NCBI RefSeq assembly: GCF_016859285.1 | Contig: NC_053414.1 | Coordinates: 8,630,517 to 8,694,516 of the forward strand | DNA: 64,000 nt | Reading direction: 5' to 3' | Source of the DNA: Xiphias gladius | Taxonomy: Eukaryota; Chordata; Actinopteri; Istiophoriformes; Xiphiidae | Shown: in pieces, positions 28,641-40,069 of the stretch | Numbering within the stretch: the first letter of the stretch is position 1 | Layout of the letters: each line of letters begins with the position of its first letter | The notes under the pieces: model-generated | The model's input: only the letters and a program-made list of their open reading frames with translations | The model's database searches: none | What the model was told of the DNA's origin: nothing | Position numbers and translations under genes: made by a program

Positions 28641-30990
28641 AGTTACCAGAGGTGAGTGAAACTCATCCTCGCATTTTTTTTTACAACACACCACACATTG
28701 ATAGACGCCCTGTCAGTTCTAGCCAGCCCCATTAGCGACCTCAGAATAACATTCTCTGTGATTTGGTCACACACCATCCTTAGAAAAATCTTAGGGGAAA
28801 ATGTAATTGTAATCCAGTGGCGGGTTGCATCTTCGAAGGTATTTTTGCGAGCCCACAGATATGTACTGTTGGCCCAGAACGACTGCAGCGGTTGATGCAG
28901 TCTGTGGAAATGCTTTCACCCTGAGCAAATGTTTTGTCTTTCCATACAGACTGTGGAAATCTGTGAGATCACAAAATGCCTTTGAATATACAATCTGTTA
29001 CTGGATGATGATGATTAAAAAAAAAAAAAAAAAAAAGGTTTTGATTTTGTCCCCAAGGATTTTGCAGAGGAAAGCTGTGTGACCAAATCGAAGGCTTCCT
29101 CCAAAATCACTCCCTCGTTCACTGTGATGGGGGACGTCAGAGCTGCTTGTTGATTGGTCGAATTGCCTCAGAAACCCGCTCAGCCCTCACCTTTCCAGCG
29201 TCAGTTTCTTCCTTCAACCTTCAGAGACCGACAGTCCGACATTCACACCGAGCATAACTGGCTACGACACCCAGTAGTCGCACGATGGCTAATTTTGCCG
29301 TTACTGAAGGCGACAGGTCGCACTGACGGATTGTTTCCCAAAAACCGCGGAAGGCCGCAAACATGATAACTCTTGTTCCATTGTGGAAAATTTTTTTAAG
29401 GGTATCATAGTGGACAATTCTATGCACTCAGAATTTGGACACTCATATAAAAATGGCAGATGATAAATGTAGCGCACTAAATAGTAAATAGTGAGTGATT
29501 TCGGACACGGAGTAACGTCTGGCGTGCTGAGGTCACAAATGGGGCTAAGCATTCACGCTAGCTCACTGCACACATCGAATTCTGGTGAGAAATGGAAGCT
29601 AGTAGCAATAATTAAGATAACCCGGGCCAGTTGAACAACTTGTGAGTCCCAGACTATTAACTGGCAACAGGCATTTCAAGCACAGCCGCCAACCTCCGGC
29701 TAGATATTTCCAATAGTTGTATGAACATGCATTCAATTCCCGCTGCTTGCCATATGGCACATAGAGCGATTGTTCTTTTTAGCCTGAAACTAAAATGTAG
29801 TATCACGGAGTCAAAAACATAAGTGAATACGTCAATAAATAATATTTTAATAAAATAAAGTGAGGTGTAAAAATAGGGGTGAAAAACTGCGGAAAAAGTA
29901 AAAGATATAACAAAGAAGTAAAAGGTATTTAAAAAGTAAGGGCTCGAGCATAGTTACTGGCCTCCATGCTGCTTTCCACTGTCTGCTAGCTTTGTTTTCT
30001 GGCGGGTTCGTGACATACAAAAGAAAAAGAAAAAATACAAAGGCAAACTCATCTGCTGGCAATGGGAAAGGAGTCAACTCAGGTCAAGTCTTTACCCACG
30101 TTTGAAAAAAATCCGCATATACGCACTAATTTTGGTTTAAAAAGTATTATTTTGTCTTTCCACACTGCTGGTTTGTTTGATTTACCCTGCAATTGTGCTT
30201 TTGTAATTAAACAGACTCATTCATTCATTAATGTTTGGAGAAACAAGCCTCACAATTTGAATAAAATTAGTTTATGTAATTCCTCGAGGAGGCTTAAATC
30301 TACTTCATTTAGATTAATCTATTAAAGGTGATCAAATATTTATTCGAAATGCAAATCATTTCTTACACCAGCCTGCAGGTGGATCAAAGGAAAATATTAG
30401 CTACAGTGGACTAACTCAGGTGTACAGAAATTGCACATGAAATAGAAACGTCAGCAGAAGTTATTCCATCGACTAACTCACCGTAAGAAGAATGAAGGTG
30501 TTCAACCTGCTTAACTGAAAATAAATGAAAGTGAAATTGATTATTCATTCATGAGCCAGCTGTCAGAACCAGCCTGTTAACCAGTCAGAACGAATGCTGT
30601 TAATCTGGAATTGCTTTAAAAGAGCCCTTGAGCAAGACAAAAAAAAAAAAAAAAAAAAATTGGCTCTGTTCGCAGAGAGCAGCAGATGGAGTTTACAATA
30701 TTTTCCGGATGATATAAAAAATTAACATAAGTCTGAGGCTGTGACAATGTTTGCCCATTCTCAGTCTCCTCTATTTCATCGATGGAAATTTTGATTGTCC
30801 TAAAAGGCATCCAAAAAAAAAAACTGACTCCCGACCACAGATGTGTTCCTGAAAAAATATTAAACTACTTAGTTAGGCAAATAAATTTCTCTCTCGCCGT
30901 TTTAAAACACATTCATGATGCACAATCACGACGACACCTGCGATCTGTTACGTTTTGTCTCGTCTCCCTTTGAGTATTCCCAGAATCCTA
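28641..30990. other. Spacer, mostly unrecognised
   Basis: AT-rich with A-homopolymers (29016-29036, 30640-30659). The part around 29440-29560 (ATAGTGAGTGATTTCGGACACGG) resembles a dispersed fish repeat. No gene was recognised. Confidence 0.4.
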
Positions 30991-30997
30991 TTTTATA

Positions 30998-31038
30998 GAT
31001 ATTGACGCTCATATATTAGATATGTGAGCGTCAATATC
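30998..31038. repeat. 14-bp perfect inverted repeat (hairpin)
   Basis: GATATTGACGCTCA (30998-31011) is the exact inverse of TGAGCGTCAATATC (31025-31038), with a 13-base loop. Confidence 0.85.
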
Positions 31039-31089
31039 ACTGCACTTTTAGAGGTAGATTTTCTCTTGTCTATTTTAAACGCTACTAGT

Positions 31090-31260
31090 GGGCTATCAAT
31101 CTAAAACTGAGTTGGATAATCTTCAATTAGTGCAGAGTAGAGCAGCACGACTAGCACCCCGCTGTCCAATAAGGGCGACTACGGATAAAATGTATGCCGT
31201 TCTTGCATGGCTGAAAGTAGAAAACTGGATTGTCTTACTTTGTTTAGAAATGTAACGGTT
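31090..31260 (+). mobile_element. LINE reverse-transcriptase C-terminal fragment
   Basis: One plus-strand frame reads GYQSKTELDNLQLVQSRAAR, then RCPIRATTDKMYAVLAWLKVE, the typical tail of non-LTR retrotransposon ORF2 (pattern LQ.(I/V)QN.AAR followed by a GWLKVE-type motif). It is cut off upstream by unrelated sequence and stops at 31254. Confidence 0.65.
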
Positions 31261-31979
31261 TTAAAACAACTTTACTATCTGTATATGTTATGGAAGTAAA
31301 TTTTTGCTGAATAAGTGAAAAGTTTGAACCGCTGGCGGTAATACAGGAAGTCAAAGGATCGCCAAACTCTTTAGAGTTTATCCTCTAAGGACCATGACTA
31401 TTTCTGTACAAAATTCCAGAGGCATCTGGACCAAAGTGGTGCCAGTTCCGCTAGTGTGTCCAGAAAAACACATCCACACCTTTGAAAAGCAGGCTACAGA
31501 TCTGCCCATCTGGCTCTCACCACAGCAGTCAGTGTCTAGCGGCGTCAACGTGGTTGCAAATTCCCCTTGCCCCTACTTTCACTTTTATAATCCAATTGTT
31601 TTTGTGAAGTTTATTTTTCTGCTTCTTGTCAAAACCCATAATAGTAATATAAGATACAGGGATGTAAATATATTTCACTCTATAGCCGTCTTAAAAATCA
31701 CAGCGGTAAACCAAGGGCCTCACGCTGGGTGTTCCACGTTGCTCCTATTTACCAAGCTGAAACTCCCAGGGGCCCTAAACTAAATGAACGCATCTTGTCT
31801 GCAATGCAGCTAGCAGCAGATCATTATGTTTCAGGAAACACGATAAGTTTTTGTCAAGCGAACAGGAAAGGATGTGCCCTTTTTTTTTTTTTTTTTGTTG
31901 CAAATTAGTTTTGTGGCATCTCCTTCCGTGTTTTGTTTTTTTCAAACACCCTACCAAAGTACACACCCACAATCACCTC

Positions 31980-32510
31980 AATAGAGGACATACTGTGAAG
32001 GAACACCTGGAATGTAAAGTATGGAAGTAAGTAGCAATTAAACAATCACACTGATCCCAGAAGGCAGGGACTCAAACCGAGACTCAGAAACGAAACTGGG
32101 TTCCAGAAAGCTCAAGAGTTTTTACTGAGCAAAGGTTTGGTACACATGCAGGCAATCAGGAACAGGCAAACAAAAACCAGAGGGCTAAGCAAAGGCGAGG
32201 GAAAAAAAACAGCCCTAACAAAGTCACGCAGAGAAAGCTAACACTGGGAAATCGCTGGAACACTTGCTGCAGAGAGCGACGACGAACTGGCTAAGAGGGT
32301 AGGGAGCGCAGAGAGAGGGGAAGACAATGAGACACAGGTGAAACACGTTGAGGGGCAGGGTAGCCAATCACAGTGGTGGGAAACACACGAGGGCGGGAAA
32401 GCGGGGGATCTGAAACGAGAGGAAAAAAGGGCAAGGAACACAGAATAAAACAGGAAATGCAACATGAAATCATGGAACTGAGAAATGACCCAGGAAGCAG
32501 AGCTGCACAG
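31980..32510. repeat. Dispersed fish repeat, probably LTR- or DNA-element derived
   Basis: The stretch with AATGAGACACAGGTGAAACAC, AATAAAACAGGAAATGCAACATGAAA and GACCCAGGAAGCAGAGC resembles an abundant non-coding repeat of percomorph genomes. It is more GC-rich than its surroundings and directly abuts the Tc1 remnant at 32510. Confidence 0.5.
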
Positions 32511-32800
32511 GACACAAACCCCTCCAATTTTTTCAGTTTGTTATGTTGCAGCCTTATGCCGAAATAAAAAAAATGAATAACATTTTCCCTCATCAATCTA
32601 CACACAATCTACAATACCCCATAATGACGAAGTAAAAATGGAATTTTTGAATATTTGGCAAATTATAAAGGAAAATGTGGCTATTATCTAAAAAGGAAAA
32701 ACTGAAATATCACATTGACGTTAGTATTCAGACCCTTATCTATGACACTTGAAATGTTTTGCTCAGAGACACAGCAACCAAGTATCCCTATCTGCCGCCT
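32510..32800. mobile_element. Tc1-type transposon terminal remnant
   Basis: TTGTTATGTTGCAGCCTTAT, CCTCATCAATCTACACACAAT, ACCCCATAATGACGAAGT and GTATTCAGACCCTT occur in the order found at the end of a Tc1 lineage best known from salmonids. Only the end region is present. Confidence 0.75.
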
Positions 32801-33464
32801 GTCCGTACATTGACTGGTTGAATGACACCTAAAGTTATCATGAAAGGAAAAAGTGTATCTGTGTGTGTACGTGTGTGTACGCCTGTGCATGAATAGCCTA
32901 CACGCTGTTAGTGTCAGTCGCCGTGTGCAATGATTCAATTGATGGAGAATTCAATGGCTTATCGGCGGTCGAAAAAAGAAGCAAATTTTCCCTCTTTTCT
33001 TCACTGTCCCTCGTTTTGCACCTTCCGTTTTCCACATTTATGCTCAAAAGATTTTTTTTTCAACGTAATCTAGAATTGGGAATCAAAACTTTATACTTTA
33101 TCATTTTTGTTTTTGTAATTAAAGAAGTCTAAATGCAGATGTAATGAATGTCAAAAATTGAAGTCACAGTTTATACTTTTTATAATATGCCAGGATTGAT
33201 TGAGGGTGGAGACTAAATATTTAAATTTCAAGTTCCTTGCAAAAAGAAAATGTTGCCATTCAAGCTTGTCATTACCAATTTGAAGTTTACGGGAAGGTTT
33301 GTGATTTCCGCTGCCCGTTTCCCCGAAATGTAAGATGTGGTTCCTCCTGTTTTTTAAGCTTTGTTTTGTTTTGGTTTTGTTTTTTTTGTTTTTTTGCATT
33401 CATGGCAAGAATTGCTCCCTAGGTGACAATAACAACAGTTCTGTGAGCAGGATTCCTCACATGA
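32801..33464. other. Spacer upstream of perforin
   Basis: AT-rich, with T-homopolymers near 33365-33395 and a short TG stretch at 32860-32885. It may hold distal perforin control sites; none can be singled out. Confidence 0.4.
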
Positions 33465-33603
33465 TGTCATGTATATAAGTGCCGTTACCTGCAGTCTGGA
33501 CGGTGTCACCAAAACCTCGGCTGACACGCTCTCCACATCTCCAGCTCGCGGGGCAGATTCACACGGCAGAAGTATTTCAGAAACTCTGCTGAGGCCTGCA
33601 CAG
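33465..33603 (+). promoter_or_regulatory. Probable perforin core promoter and non-coding first exon
   Basis: A TATA box (TATATAA, 33472-33478) is followed about 25 bases later by exon-like sequence ending at 33603 in CACAG|GTAATC, a good donor. The next acceptor in the right place is at 34905-34906 (TTTCAG), 20 bases before the perforin ATG. The layout of a TATA box, a short untranslated exon, an intron of about 1.3 kb and then the coding exon matches the known arrangement of mammalian perforin genes, which also have a non-coding first exon. A GATTCCTCA (ETS-like, reverse) and an ATGATGTCAT palindrome-like site lie just upstream of the TATA box. The link to the gene is inference; no transcript was seen. 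Confidence 0.55.
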
Positions 33604-34239
33604 GTAATCTTGTTTTCAATAAATCATGCACATAAATTAACATTTCAAGGGTCCTTTCAATACAAAAAGAAGCTTGGTTTGCATGGAAGTCTGTTTTATT
33701 TGCCAAGATTTTGCGATATCCTTTTCTTCATTAGTAAATAATTAATTTTTTTAATCTGCGTCATCTGACCATCGAGGGATTTTTGGATTCTTTTGGAGAC
33801 TAGTGTGGCTGAGAGCTACACAATATGATCACAGACTCTTTTTTTCTATCTATTGTATTTATTTATTTTTAATTGAGTTGCGTGTACCTGATGAAAAATA
33901 GCTGTGTCTGCATCATCATGATACCTCAGCACTCCTTGTATTGACTTAACTGCAGAATCCTTAATCATGCAGCTCAAGCTTTTATGTTTCAGCTTAAATA
34001 TCGTACTTACACCTGCACGGGCACTGCTTGCCATGTCCTAAAACTGAAGAGCCAGGGCTACTGAACATGTGCCAGAAACAGAACATTTGAACATTTTGCA
34101 ATATATCGTCAAAGATTATGCAAACGAATAGAGGGATAGACAAATACAGACAGATACAGACTCCCAGAGCGTCACAGCAAGAGGAGAGGGTCATCTGAGA
34201 GAGCAAAAACAAGTGAACCCAGTTACTGTAAAGTGTTAA

Positions 34240-34615
34240 TATTATTAGAGATGCAATGATTAGTGTATTAATTGATTAGTTAAACAACAGAAATTTAATC
34301 TGCAGGTGTTTTGATAATGGTTGAATCATTTAAGTCATTTTTCAAGCAAAAACCTCCGGATATTCTGTCATTTTAGTTTCTCCAGTCTGAGAATTTTCAG
34401 ATTTCCTCTGTTTCATATCATTAAAAACTGAATATCTTTGGGTTCTGGACTATGGGTCAGACAAAACAACATATTTGAAAACATCAACTTGGATGTTTTC
34501 AAATGGGACTTGGAATATTTTCTGATATCCTATAAACTAAGTGATTAATCGATTCATTTTAAAAAATATTGACAGGTAAATTCATAATGAAAATAATTGG
34601 TAGTTGCATTCTGAA
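34240..34615. repeat. Dispersed repeat family F, copy (perforin 5' intron)
   Basis: Begins AGAGATGCAATGATTAGTG..ATTGATTAG and contains GAATATCTTTGGGTTCTGGAC, AAGTGATTAATCGATTC and AATGAAAATAATTGGTAGTTGCA. This is the best-preserved copy of the family in the window. Confidence 0.65.
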
Positions 34616-34926
34616 ATATTATGACTTTTTGTTAATTATCAAACTCCTTGATCGAATTATTTGTAATTTTGGTGATATATTGAGAAAACATCAACATGCA
34701 CTTAATCCTGGTATCATAGTAAACTAAATATATAACAGATTCATTGCTGTTAAATGGGGAACTGACATTTTTATCCCCATACCGGGTGACGGAAATTGAA
34801 ATTCTTGATTACAAAAAGACATTGTAGTCCTTGTTAACCTCGTTTAATGATGAACGTCACAGCTGAAATGATACTCGCTCATTTCCCATTCTACTCTCTC
34901 GTTTCAGTGCCTCTTTGGCCCCCGCC

Positions 34927-37740
34927 ATGCTCACTCTTTCAACTCCAGTCCCTCTCTGCCTGAGTCTCCTCCTCTTTCTGTCATACCACTCCCCTGTCCT
35001 CTCCTGTCAGACTGGGACCCGCAGCCAGTGTGTGTCCGCTCCCTTCGTACCAGGTTACAACCTGGCTGGGGAGGGCTTCGATGTGGTCACCCTGCGACGG
35101 AAAGGAGCCTACACGGTCGACGTGAGGACCTACCTCACCCCAGAAGGCACCTGTACTCTCTGCTCCAACCCTCTTCAAGGCAACAGGCTGCAGAAAGTAA
35201 TTTATTGTCAGAGAAGCAAAAAGGCAAATTTAAACATACAGCAGCAAATTGTTATATTGTTTGCATGTTAACCGTGGTGGTCTTTATTTTCACCTTTACT
35301 TTCAGCTGCCAGTCTCTGCAGTGGACTGGCGTGTATTCACCCACTGCAGTACTAATCTCTACAGCAGTGCTCACACCTCTGTCAGGTATTCTGTGATATA
35401 GAATCGAAAATACTCATAGTGTTGTGAGCATTTTCATATTTTAGTTTTTTTTTTGGTTTGTTTTATTCCAGTGCCCTAACACAGATCAGTCAATACTTCC
35501 TAACATGCACCCATCTTTACTGCGCTTTGAAATAGTGATTGATCAAAAAATCTTTAAATAGATCATCTTTAAATCTAATTCTTCGAATGCTAGTGTTATT
35601 GCTACATCAGTGTCTCTGGATGATGACTACCATCCAAATTCCAACAGTGGAAATTAACTAAGTACATTTACTCAAGTACTGTACTTGAGTACAATTTTAA
35701 GGTACTTTTACTTCTATTCCATTACATTTTGGGGGCAAATATTGCACTTTTTACTTCACTATTCTGGTTACTTTGCAGATTCAGATTATAAATACAAAAT
35801 ATAATTCATATTATGATGTAAATATTATGATGTATTCACAGCACAGCAAATTTTCCCCCATGGGCCCTTTAACAGGTTAATCACGCCGTGTATCATTATA
35901 TATTTAACTACCCAGCAGTATAAAGTAGTTAAAATGAGCCCCTCCCTTACCAGCTGCAACTTTTAAGTGAAATTGCATCAATACAAGATAATGCAATAAT
36001 ATAATATTCTGAACTGGGCTGCTCTGCATAATGAGTACTTTTGATAATTAAAGAATATTTTGAAGCTAATTCTTTTGTACTTTTAATCGAGTAAAATTTT
36101 GTATGCATGACTTTTTACTCTTAACAGAGTACTTATACACTGTGGTATGGCAACTTTTACTTAAGTAAAAGATGAGAGTTCTTCTTCCCACACTGTCAAT
36201 TTCTCACGTATAACATTAGCAGTGCTAGGACAAGTGACCTTTATGTTTTGAAAACTCAACTCAGTATCTTATGGCTCCACATAGTCAGCTCCCCATTCAT
36301 TGTTTATATTCTAGGATCTGATTTTAAATCACAAGCTTAAAAGTGTTTCATGGTATTTCATGTTACTATGTCCACAGCTCACTGCTTCGGACATACACCA
36401 ACCAGGAAAGCAGCAGCTGGAAGGTATGTAACACTACCTAGAGTTACCTAATTGCACGCAGTTTTATTTTTATTTGCTGAGGTGTCAAGACTTCAGTCAA
36501 TGAAACTTCTGCTGCCAGTAAAATAACGGGAAATGGTGCTGAATGCACTGACAACCTAAATCTAAACAAGACGAAGAGTCTACAGCCATGCTACGTGGCT
36601 CTGGCAGGCTGTGCTTCAGCACAGGGGTGGTCTGAGCTAAATGCTAACTTCAGAATGCTAATATGCTCACAATAACAACGTTAATAAGCTGATGTTTCTT
36701 TTATGTAGTTTAGCTTCTTAGCATAATTACCACAGATATAATGTGCAGCTGAAGCTGATGGGGACATCATTAGTTTTGCAGGTATTTGGTCATAAACCAA
36801 AATATTGGAAAAGTTAAAATTTTGACCTGCTGATGGCGCTAGAGGAAATGTCAAGGGATCACCAAAGTCAGTAGGATTCATCCTGCAGGGAGCATCAAAC
36901 AAATTTCAGTGCAATCCATCCCACAGTTTTTGAGATATTTTATTGAAAACCACCACTATATACTTGCTGGTGGTGCTAGTGTATGTCTGTCCAAATTCCA
37001 TGGCAATCCATCCAATAGTTGTCAGTATATTCCAGTCTGGCCCAAAGTGGTGGACCAACCAGCCAACAATGCCACCCCTGGACCCGCAGCTCTAGTGTGG
37101 CTATTATCTCAACAGCAATAGAGTTAGAGTGAATGATCAAAGCACTAAAAACAAAATTATTGCTGTATTGTCAGCACTGTATGGCAGTGAAGGTCAATGA
37201 CGACAAGGTGGATGGCAGCAAAAATCTCACATAACTCCTAATCAGATAAAACCAAAACTCTGAAAATAAACCTTTATGGTGATTTGGCTAAAATGACCCC
37301 TTAATATATTGCATCGTGGTTGTTTCATTTGGACACCAAAGAGCTCATGCCCTGATTTTTTTTTACAGCTGGGACTAGATTTGAAGAAGTTTAGCAGCCT
37401 GCAGGTCGGGGGAACACGTTCCAGTGCATATAACTTTGCTACAGCCAGGAGCCGAGAGGACCGCTACACCTTCAGCACACACAGGACGACCTGTAGCCGT
37501 TACAGGTGGGGTGTAAACCCGCATCCCCGCAGAGTGTCATATTTATCGTCTAAGTTTGCACACGCAGGTAATTTATTATGCCGTCTTTTTGCATTTAGGT
37601 ACCGTGTGTCAAACAGACCGCCCCTCAGCTCTGGGTTCAGAAGGGATGTGGAAAGGCTGCCCAAATCCTACAGCTACTCATACAGGCCCCAGTACAGACG
37701 GCTGATAGAGACCTACGGCACACATTATATCCGCCAGGTT

Positions 37741-37814
<74 letters not shown>

Positions 37815-40015
37815 TACACACACACACACACACACAGACACACACACACATCAGTTTCATTGTCTTACTTCGCGCGAATAAATGAAACCATATTTCTTTG
37901 TGTAACAACATTTTATTGTCTGTGATTTTAGGTTTATCTTGGGGGGCGATTCAGGCGAGTCACAGCTACACGTACATGTTTGTCCAGACTGAATGGCCTC
38001 TCCTCGTACCAGGTATGTGTAACACATATCTACGGAAGGCAGTAAACACACATTCATAAACTCTGTACCAAAAACAACATCTAATATCCCCTCTTGTCAC
38101 CTAGGTGCACAGATGCATATCACTGGGTCTCACTGTAGGCCTGGGGAAGGCAAAACTGCGCGCTGGTCACAACACCTGCACCAAAGTCCTACAGAACCAG
38201 GATGTCGCTTCCTCATACAGCTCTGGACTTCACCAGCATTACACAGAGGTGGTAGGAGGCACAGGTTGGGGGGGGGCTGTTGCACTCACCCATAACAACT
38301 CCCTGGGCTACCGAAATTGGCTGAAAACCCTCAAGGATGTCCCTGGCGTTGTTGGGTATTCCCTAAGACCACTGCACGAGCTGCTGTCAGACTGGAGACA
38401 AAAGCTGGCACTGAAGGCTGCCATAGAGCAGTACTTAAAAGACAACGCCATCAGGAGGTCAACCAGACAACCATACTGCCGCAGTTACCCTAACCTGGAT
38501 TTCAGGTGCTGTCCTGAAAGGGCCTGGAGGGGAACACTGGTGGTGACCATTGTCCGAGCGTGGCGTCTAAAAGGAGATTTTTGGGGCAAGACTGAGGGGT
38601 ACGTAGAGAACAAGTCAAAATACAGAGAGAGGGCAGGGTAAACGTGATGCAAATACTGATACAGTTATTTGCTTTGCCATGTTTTCCATCTCACAGGTAT
38701 GCCAAAATGTGGTACGGCTCCATCTACCGCAAGACCCGTGTGATCCAATCGAACTACCCTCGCTGGAACGCACGTTACTATCTGGGCAATGTCAGTACTA
38801 ATCTTCTTGTCACAGATCAGCTTCCAAATTTCTCCTCTGACAGTAAAAAGAAATCATTTTAATTCCACATGCAACCTCAAAAACCACTGAGGTCTAAATG
38901 ATTTTTTTAAAGGAATAGTTTGACGTTTTGGGAAATATGCTTATTTGATTTCTTGCAAATAAGAGTTAGATGAAAAAAACTGATACCACTCGTATGTCTA
39001 TCCAATAAATATTAAGCTTCACTGCCCTACAAAGCCAAACCATGGTAACTATTTGGTCAAAACTGAGTTAAGGTACTTACTTTTCAACATCTTACCTAAT
39101 CATAAAAATTATTATACCATGGAATGTATGATTTCTGGGGATAAAACCAGAAAACATATAAAAACCCACCTAGTGGGTTCTGGCTAGTTGAGGCGTGGCA
39201 TAGCTCTAGTTTTTTGTTTAGCTTTTTCCTGTTTCCCTGAAAATGAAAATACATTTTGATTCCCCCAACAGCTTAGTAACTGAGATTGTTACGCAACATA
39301 AACAAGACAGTAGCTGAATCTTAAACCATAATGGAGGAAGAAAGTAACACCAGATAAACTATCGCTGCTAAAAAGCCAACGAGCCTAGCTTAGCATCAAG
39401 GCAGTAACTGCTGTCTCTGCAGCCTCTGACTGTGGTGGAATTCACATGAATTCATGTGGTTAAGCTACTTTTAATTCACATATTTAAAGGTATTTAATTA
39501 AAGATTAATTTATTAATAAATTTAAACTAGCTCATTAGTTCAAATGGACAAGGGAGCTGAAGAAGAAAAAGCTCATTTTTTTTGTAATGTTTTTCCTGCG
39601 CCTGTTAGATTGGTCAAACGTAGAGTGCAGGACTTTTGAAGTTTAGTGTGAGGTCTGTGATACCGATTAATAATCAGTAAAAAGAAAAAACAAAACATAA
39701 AATTAAGATTTTACAGCTTACGCAACTACACCCTTTTTTCTCAACTTCATTCACTGCTCTTTGCTTCTGTAAGGCAGTAAAGTCGGTAGCTTAGTGTTAA
39801 TTAGTTAGTTAGTATATAGGTGCTGGTAGACGGACTTTGTTACCTACGGACAGACCCAGACTGGCTGTTTCCCCCCGTTTTCAGTCTTTGTGCTAAGCTA
39901 AGCTAAATGGCTGGCTGTAGCTTCATATTTATCATGTAGAAATGCGAGTGGTACAGTATCAATATTTTAATGTAAATCTTGGGGGGAAAAAAAAAAAAAT
40001 AATAATAAAAAAAAA

Positions 40016-40069
<54 letters not shown>

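Noticed and set aside
29154-29366. 70-codon frame near a repeat-like stretch
   Set aside because: No similarity recognised; overlaps open frames on the other strand equally well.
31394-31783. 129-codon plus-strand open frame
   Set aside because: No domain, no signal or membrane segment, no splice context; sits in repeat-rich spacer.
34915-34926. TTG-initiated extension of perforin
   Set aside because: Non-AUG start with no support; the ATG at 34927 has a good context and begins the signal peptide.
37309-37881. 190-codon open frame
   Set aside because: It fuses two real perforin exons with intron and CA-repeat sequence read through as a His/Thr run; not a separate gene.
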